Positions 6,456 to 15,330 of a DNA stretch of 64,000 bases are shown piece after piece (within the stretch, counting starts at the first letter, position 1; each line of letters begins with the position of its first letter). This stretch comes from Ciceribacter lividus (GTDB taxonomy: Bacteria; Pseudomonadota; Alphaproteobacteria; Rhizobiales; Rhizobiaceae). The stretch lies in contig NZ_QPIX01000003.1 of NCBI RefSeq assembly GCF_003337715.1, forward strand, positions 288,051-352,050. The letters run 5' to 3'. The position numbers and the translations under genes are program-made. Under the pieces are notes generated by a model. That model was not told the DNA's origin. It made no database searches and worked only from the letters and a program-made list of their open reading frames with translations.

Positions 6456-8863
6456 TGTGGCTCGCGGGGCTCGGTGCACTCCTTTCCCATTGGCGGCGCC
6501 AGCCGCTGCAGTTTGCCATGCTGTTTGCCGGACTGGCCCTTGCCACCGGCCTCTGGTCCGGGGTGCAGGCGATCAATGCCGAGGCGCGGGCAAGCTATGG
6601 CCGGGCTGCCGCCATGCTCGGGCAGAACCGGCTCGAACAACTCGTGGTGAAGGACGGAGGAGCGATTCCCGGCGACCGCTTCGCGGCGCTAAGGCGCGGC
6701 GGCTGGCTCGTCTCGCCGGTCGTCGAGGGCGAGTTGCGGATGGGCACCCTGCGCCTGCGGTTGATCGGCATCGATCCGCTGACGCTACCGGCCGAGGCGC
6801 GGCAGCTGGAGGTGACGGGCGGCGAGGCACTGCGCCGCTTCCTGACACCGCCGGGCCTCATCTTCGCCAGCCGCGAGACTGCGGCTCGACTCGCCGGCGA
6901 AGGACTGCCGCCTGTCGAGATCGCCGAGGATATTCCGGCCGGAACCGCGATCACCGATATCGCCGTCGCCCGACGGCTTCTCGGGCAGACGGAGACGATA
7001 TCGCGCTTCGTGGTTGCTCAGGAGCAACCGCTTGGGCGGGCGCCGCTCTCGGTTATCGTGCCGGATCTGGAGCTGCGAAAGCCCGACGCGCAGGGCGATC
7101 TCGCCCGCCTCACCGACAGCTTCCACCTGAACCTCACCGCTTTCGGAATGCTCGCCTTCGTCGTCGGGCTCTTCATCGTCTATTCGACGATCGGTCTCGC
7201 CTTCGAACAGCGGCGGCCGACCTTGCGCACGCTGCGGTCGCTCGGGCTTCCGGTCCGCGCACTGACCATCCTGCTCGTGACCGAGCTGGCGGCCCTTTCG
7301 CTGGTTGCCGGGTTCTTCGGCGTGGCGCTCGGCTATCTCGTCGCCTCGGCCTTGCTGCCCGACGTAGCGGCGACCCTCCGCGGCCTCTATGGTGCCGACG
7401 TGCCGGGCACCCTGCAGCTGCGGCCGGAATGGTGGGCGACGGGGCTTGTGATCGCCGTCGCCGGCACGCTCGCCGCTGCCGGCCAGAACCTCTGGCGCGC
7501 CGTCCGGATGCCGCTTCTCGCTCCTGCCCAGCCACGTGCCTGGGCGCGTGCCTCGGAGGCGGGCCTGCGGGCACAGGCGGTCGCCGCCGTATCTCTGTTT
7601 GCCGTGGCACTCACGCTTACCGTTTGGGGACAGGGCCTCGTCGCCGGTTTCGCTCTGCTCGGCGCCTTGCTGCTCGGCGCGGCGCTCCTGTTGCCGGTGC
7701 TGCTGATGGCGCTGCTTGCGCTTTTCGAGAGGCTTTCGTCGGGCCCGGTCTCGGCCTGGTTCTGGGCCGACACGCGCCAGCAGCTGCCGCGGCTTTCGCT
7801 GGCGCTCATGGCGCTGTTGTTGGCCCTTGCCGCCAATATCGGCGTCGGCACCATGGTCGCGAGCTTCCGGCTCACCTTCACCGGCTGGCTCGACCAGCGG
7901 CTGGCCGCCGAGCTCTACGTGACGGCCAGGACCGAGGACGAGGCGCGCGCCCTGCGCAGCTGGCTCGAACCGCGCGTCGATGCCGTACTGCCGATCTGGC
8001 ATGTCGAAGGCGAGGTGCTGGGCGGTCCGGCCGAAATCTACGGGGTCGCCGATCATGCGACCTACCGGGAGAAATGGCCGCTCATCGAGTCCGTGCAGGG
8101 AGTCTGGGACGCCGTTGCTCGCGGAGACGCAGCGGTGGTCAACGAGCAGCTCGCCCGCCGCCACGGGATTACGCCCGGCGACCGGCTGACCCTGCCCGGC
8201 GGATGGAGAGTTACGGTCGCCGGCATCTATTCCGACTACGGCAATCCGATCGGACAGGTAATCGTCGGCATAGACGCGCTCACCACCCATTACCCGGAGG
8301 TGCCGCGGCTGCGCTTCGGCCTCAGGCTTCCGCCGGCCGAAGCACCGGCACTCGCCGAGGCGTTGCGGACGGAATTCGACCTGCCGCCGCAAAACGTGCT
8401 CGACCAGGCGACAATCAAGCAGCGCTCGCTGCAGGTGTTCGAGCGCACCTTCGCGGTGACGGCGGCGCTCAACGTGCTGACGCTCGGGGTTGCGGGCGTG
8501 GCGATGTTTGCGAGCCTGACCACCCTTTCCGGCATCCGCCTCGCGCAGATAGCCCCGGTCTGGGCGATGGGCCTCACACGAAAGCGTCTGGTGCTGCTCG
8601 AACTCCTGAGGACCATGCTGCTTTCGGCCTTCACGCTGGTTGCGGCCCTCCCCACAGGCGTCGCGCTCGCCTGGGTGCTGCTCTCGGTGGTCAATGTCGC
8701 CGCCTTCGGCTGGCGACTGCCGATGCACCTCTTCCCGACCGACTGGCTGCGCCTCGCATCCCTCGCCGGGCTTGCTGCACTCGTCTCTGTGGCGATACCC
8801 TTGCGGCGGCTCGCAAGGATGACGCCAGCCGATCTTCTCAAGGTCTTCGCCAATGAACGTTAG
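6452..8863 (+). CDS. FtsX-like ABC transporter permease
   Basis: 803 residues with two FtsX-type halves. A TM helix near the start (LQFAMLFAGLALATGLWSGV) is followed by a large periplasmic part, then TM clusters around residues 225-320 (GMLAFVVGLFIVYSTIGLAF), 370-430 and a C-terminal set (ALNVLTLGVAGVAMF, LVAALPTGVALAWVL). Length and topology fit the fused FtsX permeases of the Att/MacB/Lol-like exporters. The ATG at 6452 overlaps the ATPase stop, so translation is coupled. It probably moves a hydrophobic or lipid-like substrate, working with the lipocalin encoded next. That is inferred from the known arrangement. Confidence 0.88.
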   Translation: MMWLAGLGALLSHWRRQPLQFAMLFAGLALATGLWSGVQAINAEARASYGRAAAMLGQNRLEQLVVKDGGAIPGDRFAALRRGGWLVSPVVEGELRMGTLRLRLIGIDPLTLPAEARQLEVTGGEALRRFLTPPGLIFASRETAARLAGEGLPPVEIAEDIPAGTAITDIAVARRLLGQTETISRFVVAQEQPLGRAPLSVIVPDLELRKPDAQGDLARLTDSFHLNLTAFGMLAFVVGLFIVYSTIGLAFEQRRPTLRTLRSLGLPVRALTILLVTELAALSLVAGFFGVALGYLVASALLPDVAATLRGLYGADVPGTLQLRPEWWATGLVIAVAGTLAAAGQNLWRAVRMPLLAPAQPRAWARASEAGLRAQAVAAVSLFAVALTLTVWGQGLVAGFALLGALLLGAALLLPVLLMALLALFERLSSGPVSAWFWADTRQQLPRLSLALMALLLALAANIGVGTMVASFRLTFTGWLDQRLAAELYVTARTEDEARALRSWLEPRVDAVLPIWHVEGEVLGGPAEIYGVADHATYREKWPLIESVQGVWDAVARGDAAVVNEQLARRHGITPGDRLTLPGGWRVTVAGIYSDYGNPIGQVIVGIDALTTHYPEVPRLRFGLRLPPAEAPALAEALRTEFDLPPQNVLDQATIKQRSLQVFERTFAVTAALNVLTLGVAGVAMFASLTTLSGIRLAQIAPVWAMGLTRKRLVLLELLRTMLLSAFTLVAALPTGVALAWVLLSVVNVAAFGWRLPMHLFPTDWLRLASLAGLAALVSVAIPLRRLARMTPADLLKVFANER

Positions 8864-9941
8864 GGCGTGCCTCCTCCGCCTTCTTTTCCTCGTCCTGTCG
8901 GTGCTCGCTGCGGTGCCCGGACCGTCGCGGGCGCAGGGGTTTGCCGGCCTCGGCACGCAGGCCGAGGGGTTCGCCGTTCCCGAGCGCGGCGTGCCCCTCG
9001 TTTTCCCGCGCGATCACGGCGCCCATCCCGACTATCGCATCGAATGGTGGTACCTGACCGCGAACCTGAGATCCGCCGCCGGCCGAAGCTTCGGGCTGCA
9101 ATGGACGCTGTTCCGTTCCGCACTCACGCCCGGCGGCAAGGATGCCTCCCAGATCTGGATGGGGCATGCGGCGGCGACATCGGCCGAACGGCACCTCGTT
9201 GCCGAGCGCCTCGCCCGCGGCGGCTCCGGACAGGCCGGCGTGACACTGGCGCCGTTCTCGGCATGGATCGACGACTGGAAGATGGAAAGTCGCGTGAGCG
9301 CCGGGGCGCTTGCCGCCGGTGCCGACCCGCTTTCCAGCCTTGCGCTCGGCGCCTCGGGCAAGGATTTCCGCTATTCGATGGAGCTGGAGGCCAGGGGGCC
9401 GCTCGTGCCGCAGGGCGACCGCGGTTACTCGGTCAAATCGGTCGAGGGGCAGGCGAGCTACTATTATTCACAGCCCTTCTACACGATCAGAGGCACGCTG
9501 GTTCTGCCCGAGGGGGAGGTCGCGGTCACGGGTGAGGCCTGGCTCGACCGGGAATGGTCGTCGCAGCCGCTCTCCGCCGGCCAGACCGGCTGGGACTGGT
9601 TCTCGCTGCATCTCGGCAGCGGCGAGAAGCTGATGGCCTTCCGGTTGCGCGGCGACGGCCAGGGCTACACGTCCGGCACGTGGATTTCCGCCGACGGGCG
9701 GCCGACACCGCTCGGGCCTTCCGACCTCGCAGTCACGCCACTCGATACGGCGAGGGTCGCCGGTCACGTCCTGCCGGTTCGCTGGCGGGTCGAGGTTCCC
9801 GGCCACGGTTTCGACGTGACGACCGAGGCGTTGAACGTCGACGCCTGGATGACCGTCTCCTTTCCCTATTGGGAAGGGCCGATCCGTTTCTCGGGATCGC
9901 ACGAGGGACAGGGCTATCTGGAAATGACCGGATACAGGTAG
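8853..9941 (+). CDS. AttH/CrtC-like lipocalin-domain protein, exported
   Basis: 362 residues. A signal peptide (ACLLRLLFLVLSVLAAVPGPSRAQG) ends near residue 28. Then come FPRDHGAHPDYRIEWWYLTANL and GEAWLDREWSSQPLSAGQTGWDWFSLHL, the hallmark motifs of the AttH/carotenoid 1,2-hydratase-like family, and YWEGPIRFSGSHEGQGYLEMTGY at the end. The start overlaps the permease stop by 11 bases. No carotenoid genes are nearby, so a periplasmic lipocalin serving the ABC exporter is more likely than CrtC activity. It ends 9 bases from the convergent dctR gene. Confidence 0.85.
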   Translation: MNVRACLLRLLFLVLSVLAAVPGPSRAQGFAGLGTQAEGFAVPERGVPLVFPRDHGAHPDYRIEWWYLTANLRSAAGRSFGLQWTLFRSALTPGGKDASQIWMGHAAATSAERHLVAERLARGGSGQAGVTLAPFSAWIDDWKMESRVSAGALAAGADPLSSLALGASGKDFRYSMELEARGPLVPQGDRGYSVKSVEGQASYYYSQPFYTIRGTLVLPEGEVAVTGEAWLDREWSSQPLSAGQTGWDWFSLHLGSGEKLMAFRLRGDGQGYTSGTWISADGRPTPLGPSDLAVTPLDTARVAGHVLPVRWRVEVPGHGFDVTTEALNVDAWMTVSFPYWEGPIRFSGSHEGQGYLEMTGYR

Positions 9942-9950
9942 CCGCCCGGT

Positions 9951-10586
9951 TCAGGCGAGTTCGATTCCGTGTGAGGCGAGATTTGCGGCCAGCTCCACGG
10001 CATTCCGGGCCTGCATCTTTGCGAGAATGCGGGCGCGGTGGACTTCGACGGTGCGCATGGAAATCGAAAGCGCATCCGCAATCTGCTTGTTCAGCATGCC
10101 GGCCATCAAGAGCTTCAGCACGTCCATCTCGCGCGCCGAAAGCTGTTGCAGCTGCTGTTCGATCAACGCGCGCTGCCGGCTTTCCGACATCTTGCCGAAG
10201 CGCTTCTCGAGGCAGGAGATGACGGTGTTGACGAGCTGGTTGTCGTTGAAGGGTTTCTCGATGAAATCGGCAGCGCCCGTCTTCAGCGCTTCGACGGCAA
10301 CCGGCACGTCGCCGTGTCCGGTGAGGAACACCACGGGCGCCTCGCAGCCCGCGGCCTTCAGCCGGTTGAAGGTCTCGAGCCCTGAAAGCCCGCCCATGCG
10401 CATGTCGAGGATGATGCAGGAAAAGGGTTCGAGCGGCAGTGCGGCGAGCAGCGCTTCGCCGCTTTCGAACGGAATGGCGCGCATCTGCCGGGACATGAGG
10501 AGGAAGGCGAGGGAATCGCGGATGGCCGGATCGTCGTCGACGAGATAGACGGCGGCGTCCTTCAGGAAGGGCTTTGCTGAAATCAT
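9951..10586 (-). CDS. dctR: FixJ/NarL-type response regulator, DctR-like
   Basis: 211 residues. Receiver domain 12-125 has the acidic pocket VDDD (17-20), phospho-acceptor Asp in ILDMRMGGLSG (D61), and K in DFIEKPFND. A LuxR-type HTH covers about 145-205 (LSAREMDVLKLLMAGMLNKQIADALSISMRTVEVHRARIL). ATG 10586 overlaps the sensor stop as ATGA, so the two are translationally coupled. The pair faces a TRAP transporter operon and matches Rhodobacter capsulatus DctS/DctR, which induces dctPQM on C4-dicarboxylates. The ligand here is not proven. Confidence 0.85.
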   Translation of the reverse strand: MISAKPFLKDAAVYLVDDDPAIRDSLAFLLMSRQMRAIPFESGEALLAALPLEPFSCIILDMRMGGLSGLETFNRLKAAGCEAPVVFLTGHGDVPVAVEALKTGAADFIEKPFNDNQLVNTVISCLEKRFGKMSESRQRALIEQQLQQLSAREMDVLKLLMAGMLNKQIADALSISMRTVEVHRARILAKMQARNAVELAANLASHGIELA

Positions 10587-12565
10587 TCGGCCGCCGCCCT
10601 TTCGGGTTGAGGCACCGGCAGAACGATCGAGAAGACCGTGCCGCCGGTCGGGCTCGGCCGGTGTTCGAGCCGCCCGTGGTGCAGCTCGATGATCGTGCGG
10701 CAGATGTTGAGCCCCATCCCCATACCGTCCTGCTTGCTGGTCACGAAGGGTTCGAAAAGACGCCCGGCGACCGTCGGCGAGATGCCCGGCCCGCTGTCCC
10801 GGACCTCGATCACCTGGTGGTCGTCCTCCTGGCGCAGTTCGACTTCCAGCCGCACGTGCCGCGCCGACGGTCCCCCCATCGCCTCGATGCCGTTGCGCAT
10901 CAGGTTGATCATCACCTGCTCCATCAGGATGCGGTCGGCCCGCACCGGCGCCAGTCCCTTCGGCGCGAAGACCTTGATCGTCGCGTTGTGGTTGCTGGCA
11001 TCGGCCTCGAGGAAGGAAGCCGTCTCGACGATGACGGAAGCGAGCTCGACATCCTGGAACTTGGGATCGCGCTTGCGCACGAAATCCTGGATGCGGCGAA
11101 TGATCTGGCCGGCGCGCTCGGTTTGGAGCGAGAGTTTCTCGAGCGCCCCGACCACCTGCCGGTGATCGCAATCGGGAGACTGCAAGAGGTTCAGCGAGCC
11201 CGCCGCATAGCTCGCGATCGCCGCCAGTGGCTGGTTGAGTTCATGGGCGAGGGAGGACGCCATTTCGCCGAGCGTCACAAGGCGGCCGGTCCGCTGGAGG
11301 TTCTGCGACTGGACGCGGGCGATCTCTGCGGCCCGCTTCTGGTCGGAAATATCGATGATCGAGCCCATCCAGCCGCGATGCCGCCCATGGGCGTCGACCA
11401 GAGGCGCCTCGAAGACCTGCACTTCGAGATCGGAGCCGTCGCGGCGGCGGAAGCAGGTCTCGAAACTTTGGATCTTGAGCCCGCCCTTGTTGAGCGCCTC
11501 GTGGCGGGCGAGCGTCTCGGCAATACGGTCCTCATGCCAATAGGGCATCGGTGGCTTGCGTCCGGTCAGTTCCTCGGCGGTGAAGCCGGTCATCTGGCAG
11601 AAGGCGTTGTTGACGTAGAGGATCTTGCCGTCGTGGTCGCGGGCGCGCAGGCCGACGGTCAGGCTCTCTTCCATCGAGCGCCGGAAGGCCATTTCCGACC
11701 GCAGCCGCATTTCCGCGGCCTGGCGTTTGAGGCCGTTGCGGTAGAGAACGAGGAGCGAGAAGACGGCGAAGAGCGACAGCCCCAGCACGCCGGCGACCAG
11801 CAGATTGTTCGAGAGATTGCCACCGACCCGGTAGCTCGATATGGCGAGCCACGCGCCGGCGAGCGGCGGGTCGAAGCTGATCTTGTGGGTGAGGCTCGTG
11901 TCGGTCGGCTCGACACGGGTTTTTTCCGCGAGCACGGCATTGTCGATGTCGACGAGCTGCACGGCATATTTCTCGGTGATCCACCAGGGGATCTGGCGCG
12001 CGATCAGCGAGCGGATCGATATGACGGCCGAGACGCTGCCGCCGTCGCCCAGCGCCGTCGAGATGCTGGTAACGAGATCGCCGTCGGACGTCTTGGTGAG
12101 CGGCCCGTAGATCGGTCTGACGCTCGCGGCTGCTGTAGCCCGGTTGGGCAGTGGCGAGGTCGCACCGCTGCCGGATCCGGCGCCTTCCGGAACGGAGAAG
12201 ACCGGCCGGCCATCGGCGTCGAAGAGGGCGATGCTCAGGACCTCGGGATTGTTCTGCAGATGGATCCGGGCGCGGTCGCCGAACTGCGGCAGACCGATCT
12301 GGTGATGGGCATGATCGAGCGCTAGCCGCGCGATGGCATCCTCGTCCACCGAGAGCTGGAAGCGCAGCGTCTGCTCCACCCAGAGCGCGTCCGAGATCAG
12401 CGTCGTGCGCAGCCGTTCGTTCTCGTTGTAGTTGATGGCCCAGAGGAGCAGCGAGATCATCGCCGTGAGCACGACGATGGTGACGAGCGGGATCACCTGC
12501 AGCAGGTCTTGCCTGCCGCCGTCAGCGGAATCCGGTCCGTCACTGCTGGATCTGAAGATCGTCAA
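10583..12565 (-). CDS. dctS: DctS-like sensor histidine kinase
   Basis: 660 residues. TM1 (about 24-44) and TM2 (254-275) flank a periplasmic sensor of about 210 residues. PAS lies at about 295-405 (YVNNAFCQMTGFTAEELTGRKPPMPYW). The H-box LAHELNQPLAAIASY has His441, and N, G1 and G2 boxes follow (NLMRNGIEAMGG, DSGPGISP, GMGMGLNICRTII). The only available start is TTG 12565, with GGGGAGG about 12 bases upstream, which is rather far. It is paired with dctR and divergent from dctPQM, with a small SHOCT gene in between. It likely senses an organic acid in the periplasm. Confidence 0.85.
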   Translation of the reverse strand: MTIFRSSSDGPDSADGGRQDLLQVIPLVTIVVLTAMISLLLWAINYNENERLRTTLISDALWVEQTLRFQLSVDEDAIARLALDHAHHQIGLPQFGDRARIHLQNNPEVLSIALFDADGRPVFSVPEGAGSGSGATSPLPNRATAAASVRPIYGPLTKTSDGDLVTSISTALGDGGSVSAVISIRSLIARQIPWWITEKYAVQLVDIDNAVLAEKTRVEPTDTSLTHKISFDPPLAGAWLAISSYRVGGNLSNNLLVAGVLGLSLFAVFSLLVLYRNGLKRQAAEMRLRSEMAFRRSMEESLTVGLRARDHDGKILYVNNAFCQMTGFTAEELTGRKPPMPYWHEDRIAETLARHEALNKGGLKIQSFETCFRRRDGSDLEVQVFEAPLVDAHGRHRGWMGSIIDISDQKRAAEIARVQSQNLQRTGRLVTLGEMASSLAHELNQPLAAIASYAAGSLNLLQSPDCDHRQVVGALEKLSLQTERAGQIIRRIQDFVRKRDPKFQDVELASVIVETASFLEADASNHNATIKVFAPKGLAPVRADRILMEQVMINLMRNGIEAMGGPSARHVRLEVELRQEDDHQVIEVRDSGPGISPTVAGRLFEPFVTSKQDGMGMGLNICRTIIELHHGRLEHRPSPTGGTVFSIVLPVPQPERAAAE

Positions 12566-12745
12566 AGCCGCTTTTGATGCCTCCCCGCGCGACTTCTACG
12601 CCAAAAGCCGCGGAATTTCGACAAAAAAGCGCATCGGTATCCAGTCGCCGGAGCAGGCATCACGGCACAGCGCGACGCTCACGGCCAAGCGTTGCGGTTC
12701 AGGCGAACGCCCGGAGCGGGGATTGGCAGTGGGCTTCGCCCGCTT

Positions 12746-13105
12746 TCAGTCCATCAGCCGTTTCTTGCGTTCGTCGAATTCCTGATGGTCGATCTCGCCG
12801 CGTGCATAGCGGTCCTTGAGAAGGTCGAGCGCCTTGCCGCTGCCGGAGGCGTTCGAAGGCAGGTTGATCGCTCCCGTGTATTTGAGGGCGTAGATGATTC
12901 CGACGACGATCGCCACCAGGATGAGAATCATGAAGATCGGACCGAATATCATGCCGAAACCTCCCCATTGATCGCCCCACATCATGCCGTGACCGTAGTA
13001 GTATGGCCTGTCCCGAGGATCTGCCGCCGCTTGGGCGAGGGCCGGAACCGCCGGTGCTGCGAAGATCGCGGCAATGGCCGCCGTGCGGACGAAGGTCTTG
13101 TACAT
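12746..13105 (-). CDS. Small exported/membrane protein with C-terminal SHOCT domain
   Basis: 119 residues from ATG 13105 (GGAG 7 bases upstream; the longer open frame is rejected). A signal-like N-terminus (TFVRTAAIAAIFAAPAVPALAQA) is followed by a Met/Gly/Tyr/Trp-rich stretch (YYYGHGMMWGDQWGGFGM), one TM helix (IFMILILVAIVVGIIYAL) and a SHOCT module (ALDLLKDRYARGEIDHQEFDERKKRLMD). SHOCT modules are short oligomerisation units; the protein's role is unknown. It lies between dctS and dctP on the dctS strand and may be co-transcribed with it. Confidence 0.82.
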   Translation of the reverse strand: MYKTFVRTAAIAAIFAAPAVPALAQAAADPRDRPYYYGHGMMWGDQWGGFGMIFGPIFMILILVAIVVGIIYALKYTGAINLPSNASGSGKALDLLKDRYARGEIDHQEFDERKKRLMD

Positions 13106-13434
13106 CTGAGACTCCGATGCTGGCGAAAAATACGAGAAGCTCAATTAGTAATCCGGAAAGTATCTCCCGGCAATGCCGGATCGTTGTGGCAAAAGCGCGA
13201 AGTAATTGACACGACGTAAATATCAGGATTGCCGAATGGAATGGGCGTCACCGAAAAGAGCGTGCCCCGATTTGACCCAGACGCCGGCCTCCGGCCGTTC
13301 GTCCGGGTGCGGCCATGTGGAAATCCACAATAGCGCCACATTTCACGAAGGCCTAAGAGAGCGGCAGTCCGGGTGGTGGAACGCGGGGGGACGGTTCTCG
13401 CGTGGGCCCGGAGCATATCAGGAGGAGATATCCA
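13106..13434 (+). promoter_or_regulatory. dctP upstream region with candidate operator
   Basis: This 329-base gap separates the SHOCT gene from dctP and must hold the dctPQM promoter. The clearest element is the dyad TGTGGA-AA-TCCACA (13316-13329), 106 bases before the dctP ATG and a candidate DctR site. TTGACA occurs at 13206-13211, but no good -10 lies 16-18 bases on. A strong SD, GGAGGAG, is at 13421-13427. No open frame here looks coding. Confidence 0.45.
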
Positions 13435-14457
13435 ATGTTCGATCGCCGCACGTTCCTGCGGACTGCCGCTGCAGTCTCGCTTTCCGTTTCCGCCTTCGCA
13501 CTCACTGCATCCGGTGCTGCTGCCGCCGATCCGATCGTGATCCGTTTCTCGCACGTCGTCGCACCCGACACGCCGAAGGGCAAGGGCGCCGACAAGTTCA
13601 AGGAACTCGCCGAAAAGTACACGAACGGTGGGGTGAAGGTCGAGGTCTACCCGAACTCGCAGCTCTACAAGGACAAGGAAGAACTCGAAGCCCTGCAGCT
13701 CGGTGCCGTCCAGATGCTCGCGCCGTCGCTTGCCAAGTTCGGCCCGCTGGGCATCAAGGAATTTGAAGTCTTCGACCTCCCTTACATCTTCTCCGGCTAC
13801 GACAGCCTGCACAAGGTGACCTACGGCCCAGTCGGCAAGAGCCTGCTCGACAAGCTCGGTGCCAAGGGCATCCAGGGTCTCGCCTTCTGGGACAACGGCT
13901 TCAAGATTATGAGCGCCAACAGCCCGCTGAAGACGCCTGACGATTTCCTCGGTCTCAAGATGCGCATCCAGTCCTCGAAGGTTCTGGAAGCCGAAATGAA
14001 CGCGCTCGGCGCGGTTCCGCAGGTCATGGCGTTCTCGGAAGTCTACCAGGCGCTGCAGACCGGCGTCGTCGACGGCACCGAAAACCCGCCGTCCAACATG
14101 TATACCCAGAAGATGCATGAGGTGCAGAAGCACGCGACGCTCTCCAACCATGGCTACCTCGGCTATGCGGTGATCGTGAACAAGAAGTTCTGGGACGAAC
14201 TGCCGGCCGACGTCCGCGGCAACCTCGAAAAGGCCATGACCGAGGCGACCGAATATGCGAACGGCATCGCCAAGGAAGAGAACGAGAAGGCGCTTGCGGC
14301 GATGAAGGCGGCCGGCACCACCGAGTTCCACGAACTTACGGCCGACGAACTCGCCTCGTGGCGCGAGGCGCTGCTGCCGGTCCATGACGAAATGGCCGAA
14401 CGTATCGGCGCCGACCTCATCAAGCAGGTGCAGCAGGAAGCCGGCGTCAGCCAGTAA
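13435..14457 (+). CDS. dctP: TRAP transporter substrate-binding protein DctP (Tat-exported)
   Basis: 340 residues. The N-terminus FDRRTFLRTAAAVSLSVSAFALTASGAAA is a twin-arginine signal, so the protein is probably folded before export to the periplasm. The rest is a DctP/TAXI-type binding protein: IRFSHVVAPDTPKGKGADKFKELAEKYT, the specificity-region Arg in GLKMRIQSSKVLEAEMNALGA, and VYQALQTGVVDGTENPP. ATG 13435 has GGAGGAG 7 bases upstream. It is followed by a hairpin and then dctQ and dctM. The likely substrate is a C4-dicarboxylate or another carboxylic acid. Confidence 0.92.
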   Translation: MFDRRTFLRTAAAVSLSVSAFALTASGAAAADPIVIRFSHVVAPDTPKGKGADKFKELAEKYTNGGVKVEVYPNSQLYKDKEELEALQLGAVQMLAPSLAKFGPLGIKEFEVFDLPYIFSGYDSLHKVTYGPVGKSLLDKLGAKGIQGLAFWDNGFKIMSANSPLKTPDDFLGLKMRIQSSKVLEAEMNALGAVPQVMAFSEVYQALQTGVVDGTENPPSNMYTQKMHEVQKHATLSNHGYLGYAVIVNKKFWDELPADVRGNLEKAMTEATEYANGIAKEENEKALAAMKAAGTTEFHELTADELASWREALLPVHDEMAERIGADLIKQVQQEAGVSQ

Positions 14458-14478
14458 GCCCGCTTCAGCGACAGTTGA

Positions 14479-14518
14479 CGCCGCATCGCCCCGCTCCTGG
14501 AGAGGGAGCGGTGCGGCG
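14479..14518 (+). other. Hairpin between dctP and dctQ
   Basis: CGCCGCA (14479-14485) pairs with TGCGGCG (14512-14518), and CCGCTCC (14491-14497) with GGAGCGG (14505-14511), with a five-base bulge on one side. No T-run follows, so this is more likely an RNA-stability or partial attenuation element favouring dctP over dctQM than a full terminator. The rest of the 228-base dctP-dctQ spacer shows no gene. Confidence 0.6.
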
Positions 14519-14685
14519 CTCGTTACGGACAATCGGCCCGCGCCGGTCCGGCCTCTCGGGGTATCGGCAAGCGGGCGTGACCGGCACGGCCCAGCAATCC
14601 GCCGACAGTTCGATGTTCCGGTTCCACCGGCACCGACGAGCGGGCGCGTATGAGGCCGGTCGATGCGACCGAGGAGGTCCCTTTC

Positions 14686-15327
14686 ATGCTTCGCATCCTT
14701 GACAGGCTCGAGGAGATCCTGATCGCCACGCTGATCGCCGCGGCGACTGTGATCATCTTCGTCGCCGTCGTTCACCGCTACTCCCTCGGGCTGCTGGCCG
14801 ACGTGGTCAGTCTGTCCCGAAGCCTGGATATGCCCTGGCTGATGGGCTTCTCGCGCACGCTCTATTTCGGCCTTCGCTCCGTCAACCTCGTCTGGGCGCA
14901 GGAACTCTGCATCATCCTCTTCGTGTGGATGGCGAAGTTCGGCGCTGCTTACGGCGTACGCACAGGCATCCATGTCGGTATCGACGTCGTGATCAACCGC
15001 ATGCAGGCGAAGAACCGCGCCCGGATGATTCTGTTCGGGCTTCTCGCCGGCGCCTTCTTCACCGGCATCATCGCGACGCTCGGCGCGAATTTCGTCTTCC
15101 ACATGTACCACACGGATTCGATCTCGCCGGATCTCGAAATGCCCATGTGGCTCGTCTATCTGGCGATTCCGCTGGGCTCCGCCCTCATGTGCTTCCGCTT
15201 CCTGCAGGTCGCCTGGACCTTCAGCCGCACCGGCGAATTGCCCCACCACGACCACGGACACGTGGACGGGATGGACGAAGAGGCCGAGGCGATTGCCGCG
15301 AGCCCGCTGACTGCGAAGGATCACTGA
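14686..15327 (+). CDS. dctQ: TRAP transporter small permease DctQ
   Basis: 213 residues from ATG 14686 (GAGGAGG just upstream). Four TM helices are visible (ILIATLIAAATVIIFVAVVHRY; NLVWAQELCIILFVWMAKFGAAYGV; MILFGLLAGAFFTGIIATLGA; MWLVYLAIPLGSALMCFRFLQ). The WAQELCIILFVWMAKFGAAYGVR region is the DctQ signature. A longer than usual loop follows TM1 (SLSRSLDMPWLMGFSRTLYFGLRS). The C-terminal tail is His/Asp rich (HHDHGHVDGMDEE). It forms the membrane complex with DctM, encoded 3 bases downstream. Confidence 0.9.
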   Translation: MLRILDRLEEILIATLIAAATVIIFVAVVHRYSLGLLADVVSLSRSLDMPWLMGFSRTLYFGLRSVNLVWAQELCIILFVWMAKFGAAYGVRTGIHVGIDVVINRMQAKNRARMILFGLLAGAFFTGIIATLGANFVFHMYHTDSISPDLEMPMWLVYLAIPLGSALMCFRFLQVAWTFSRTGELPHHDHGHVDGMDEEAEAIAASPLTAKDH

Positions 15328-15330
15328 GCC

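Noticed and set aside
6448..8856. Plus-strand 802-codon frame shifted against the permease
   Set aside because: The alternative frame lacks TM helices and is Arg/Ala rich; the frame from 6452 has clear FtsX topology.
6785..8956. Long open frame (723 codons) on the minus strand over the FtsX permease gene
   Set aside because: It mirrors the real gene in the opposite frame, is His/Arg/Gly rich with no domain, and arises from high GC at third positions.
10574..12325. Plus-strand 583-codon frame over dctS
   Set aside because: Antisense to a complete histidine kinase with H, N and G boxes.
13206..13234. Sigma-70 promoter for dctP built on TTGACA at 13206
   Set aside because: No acceptable -10 at 16-18 bases; only the -35-like hexamer is good.
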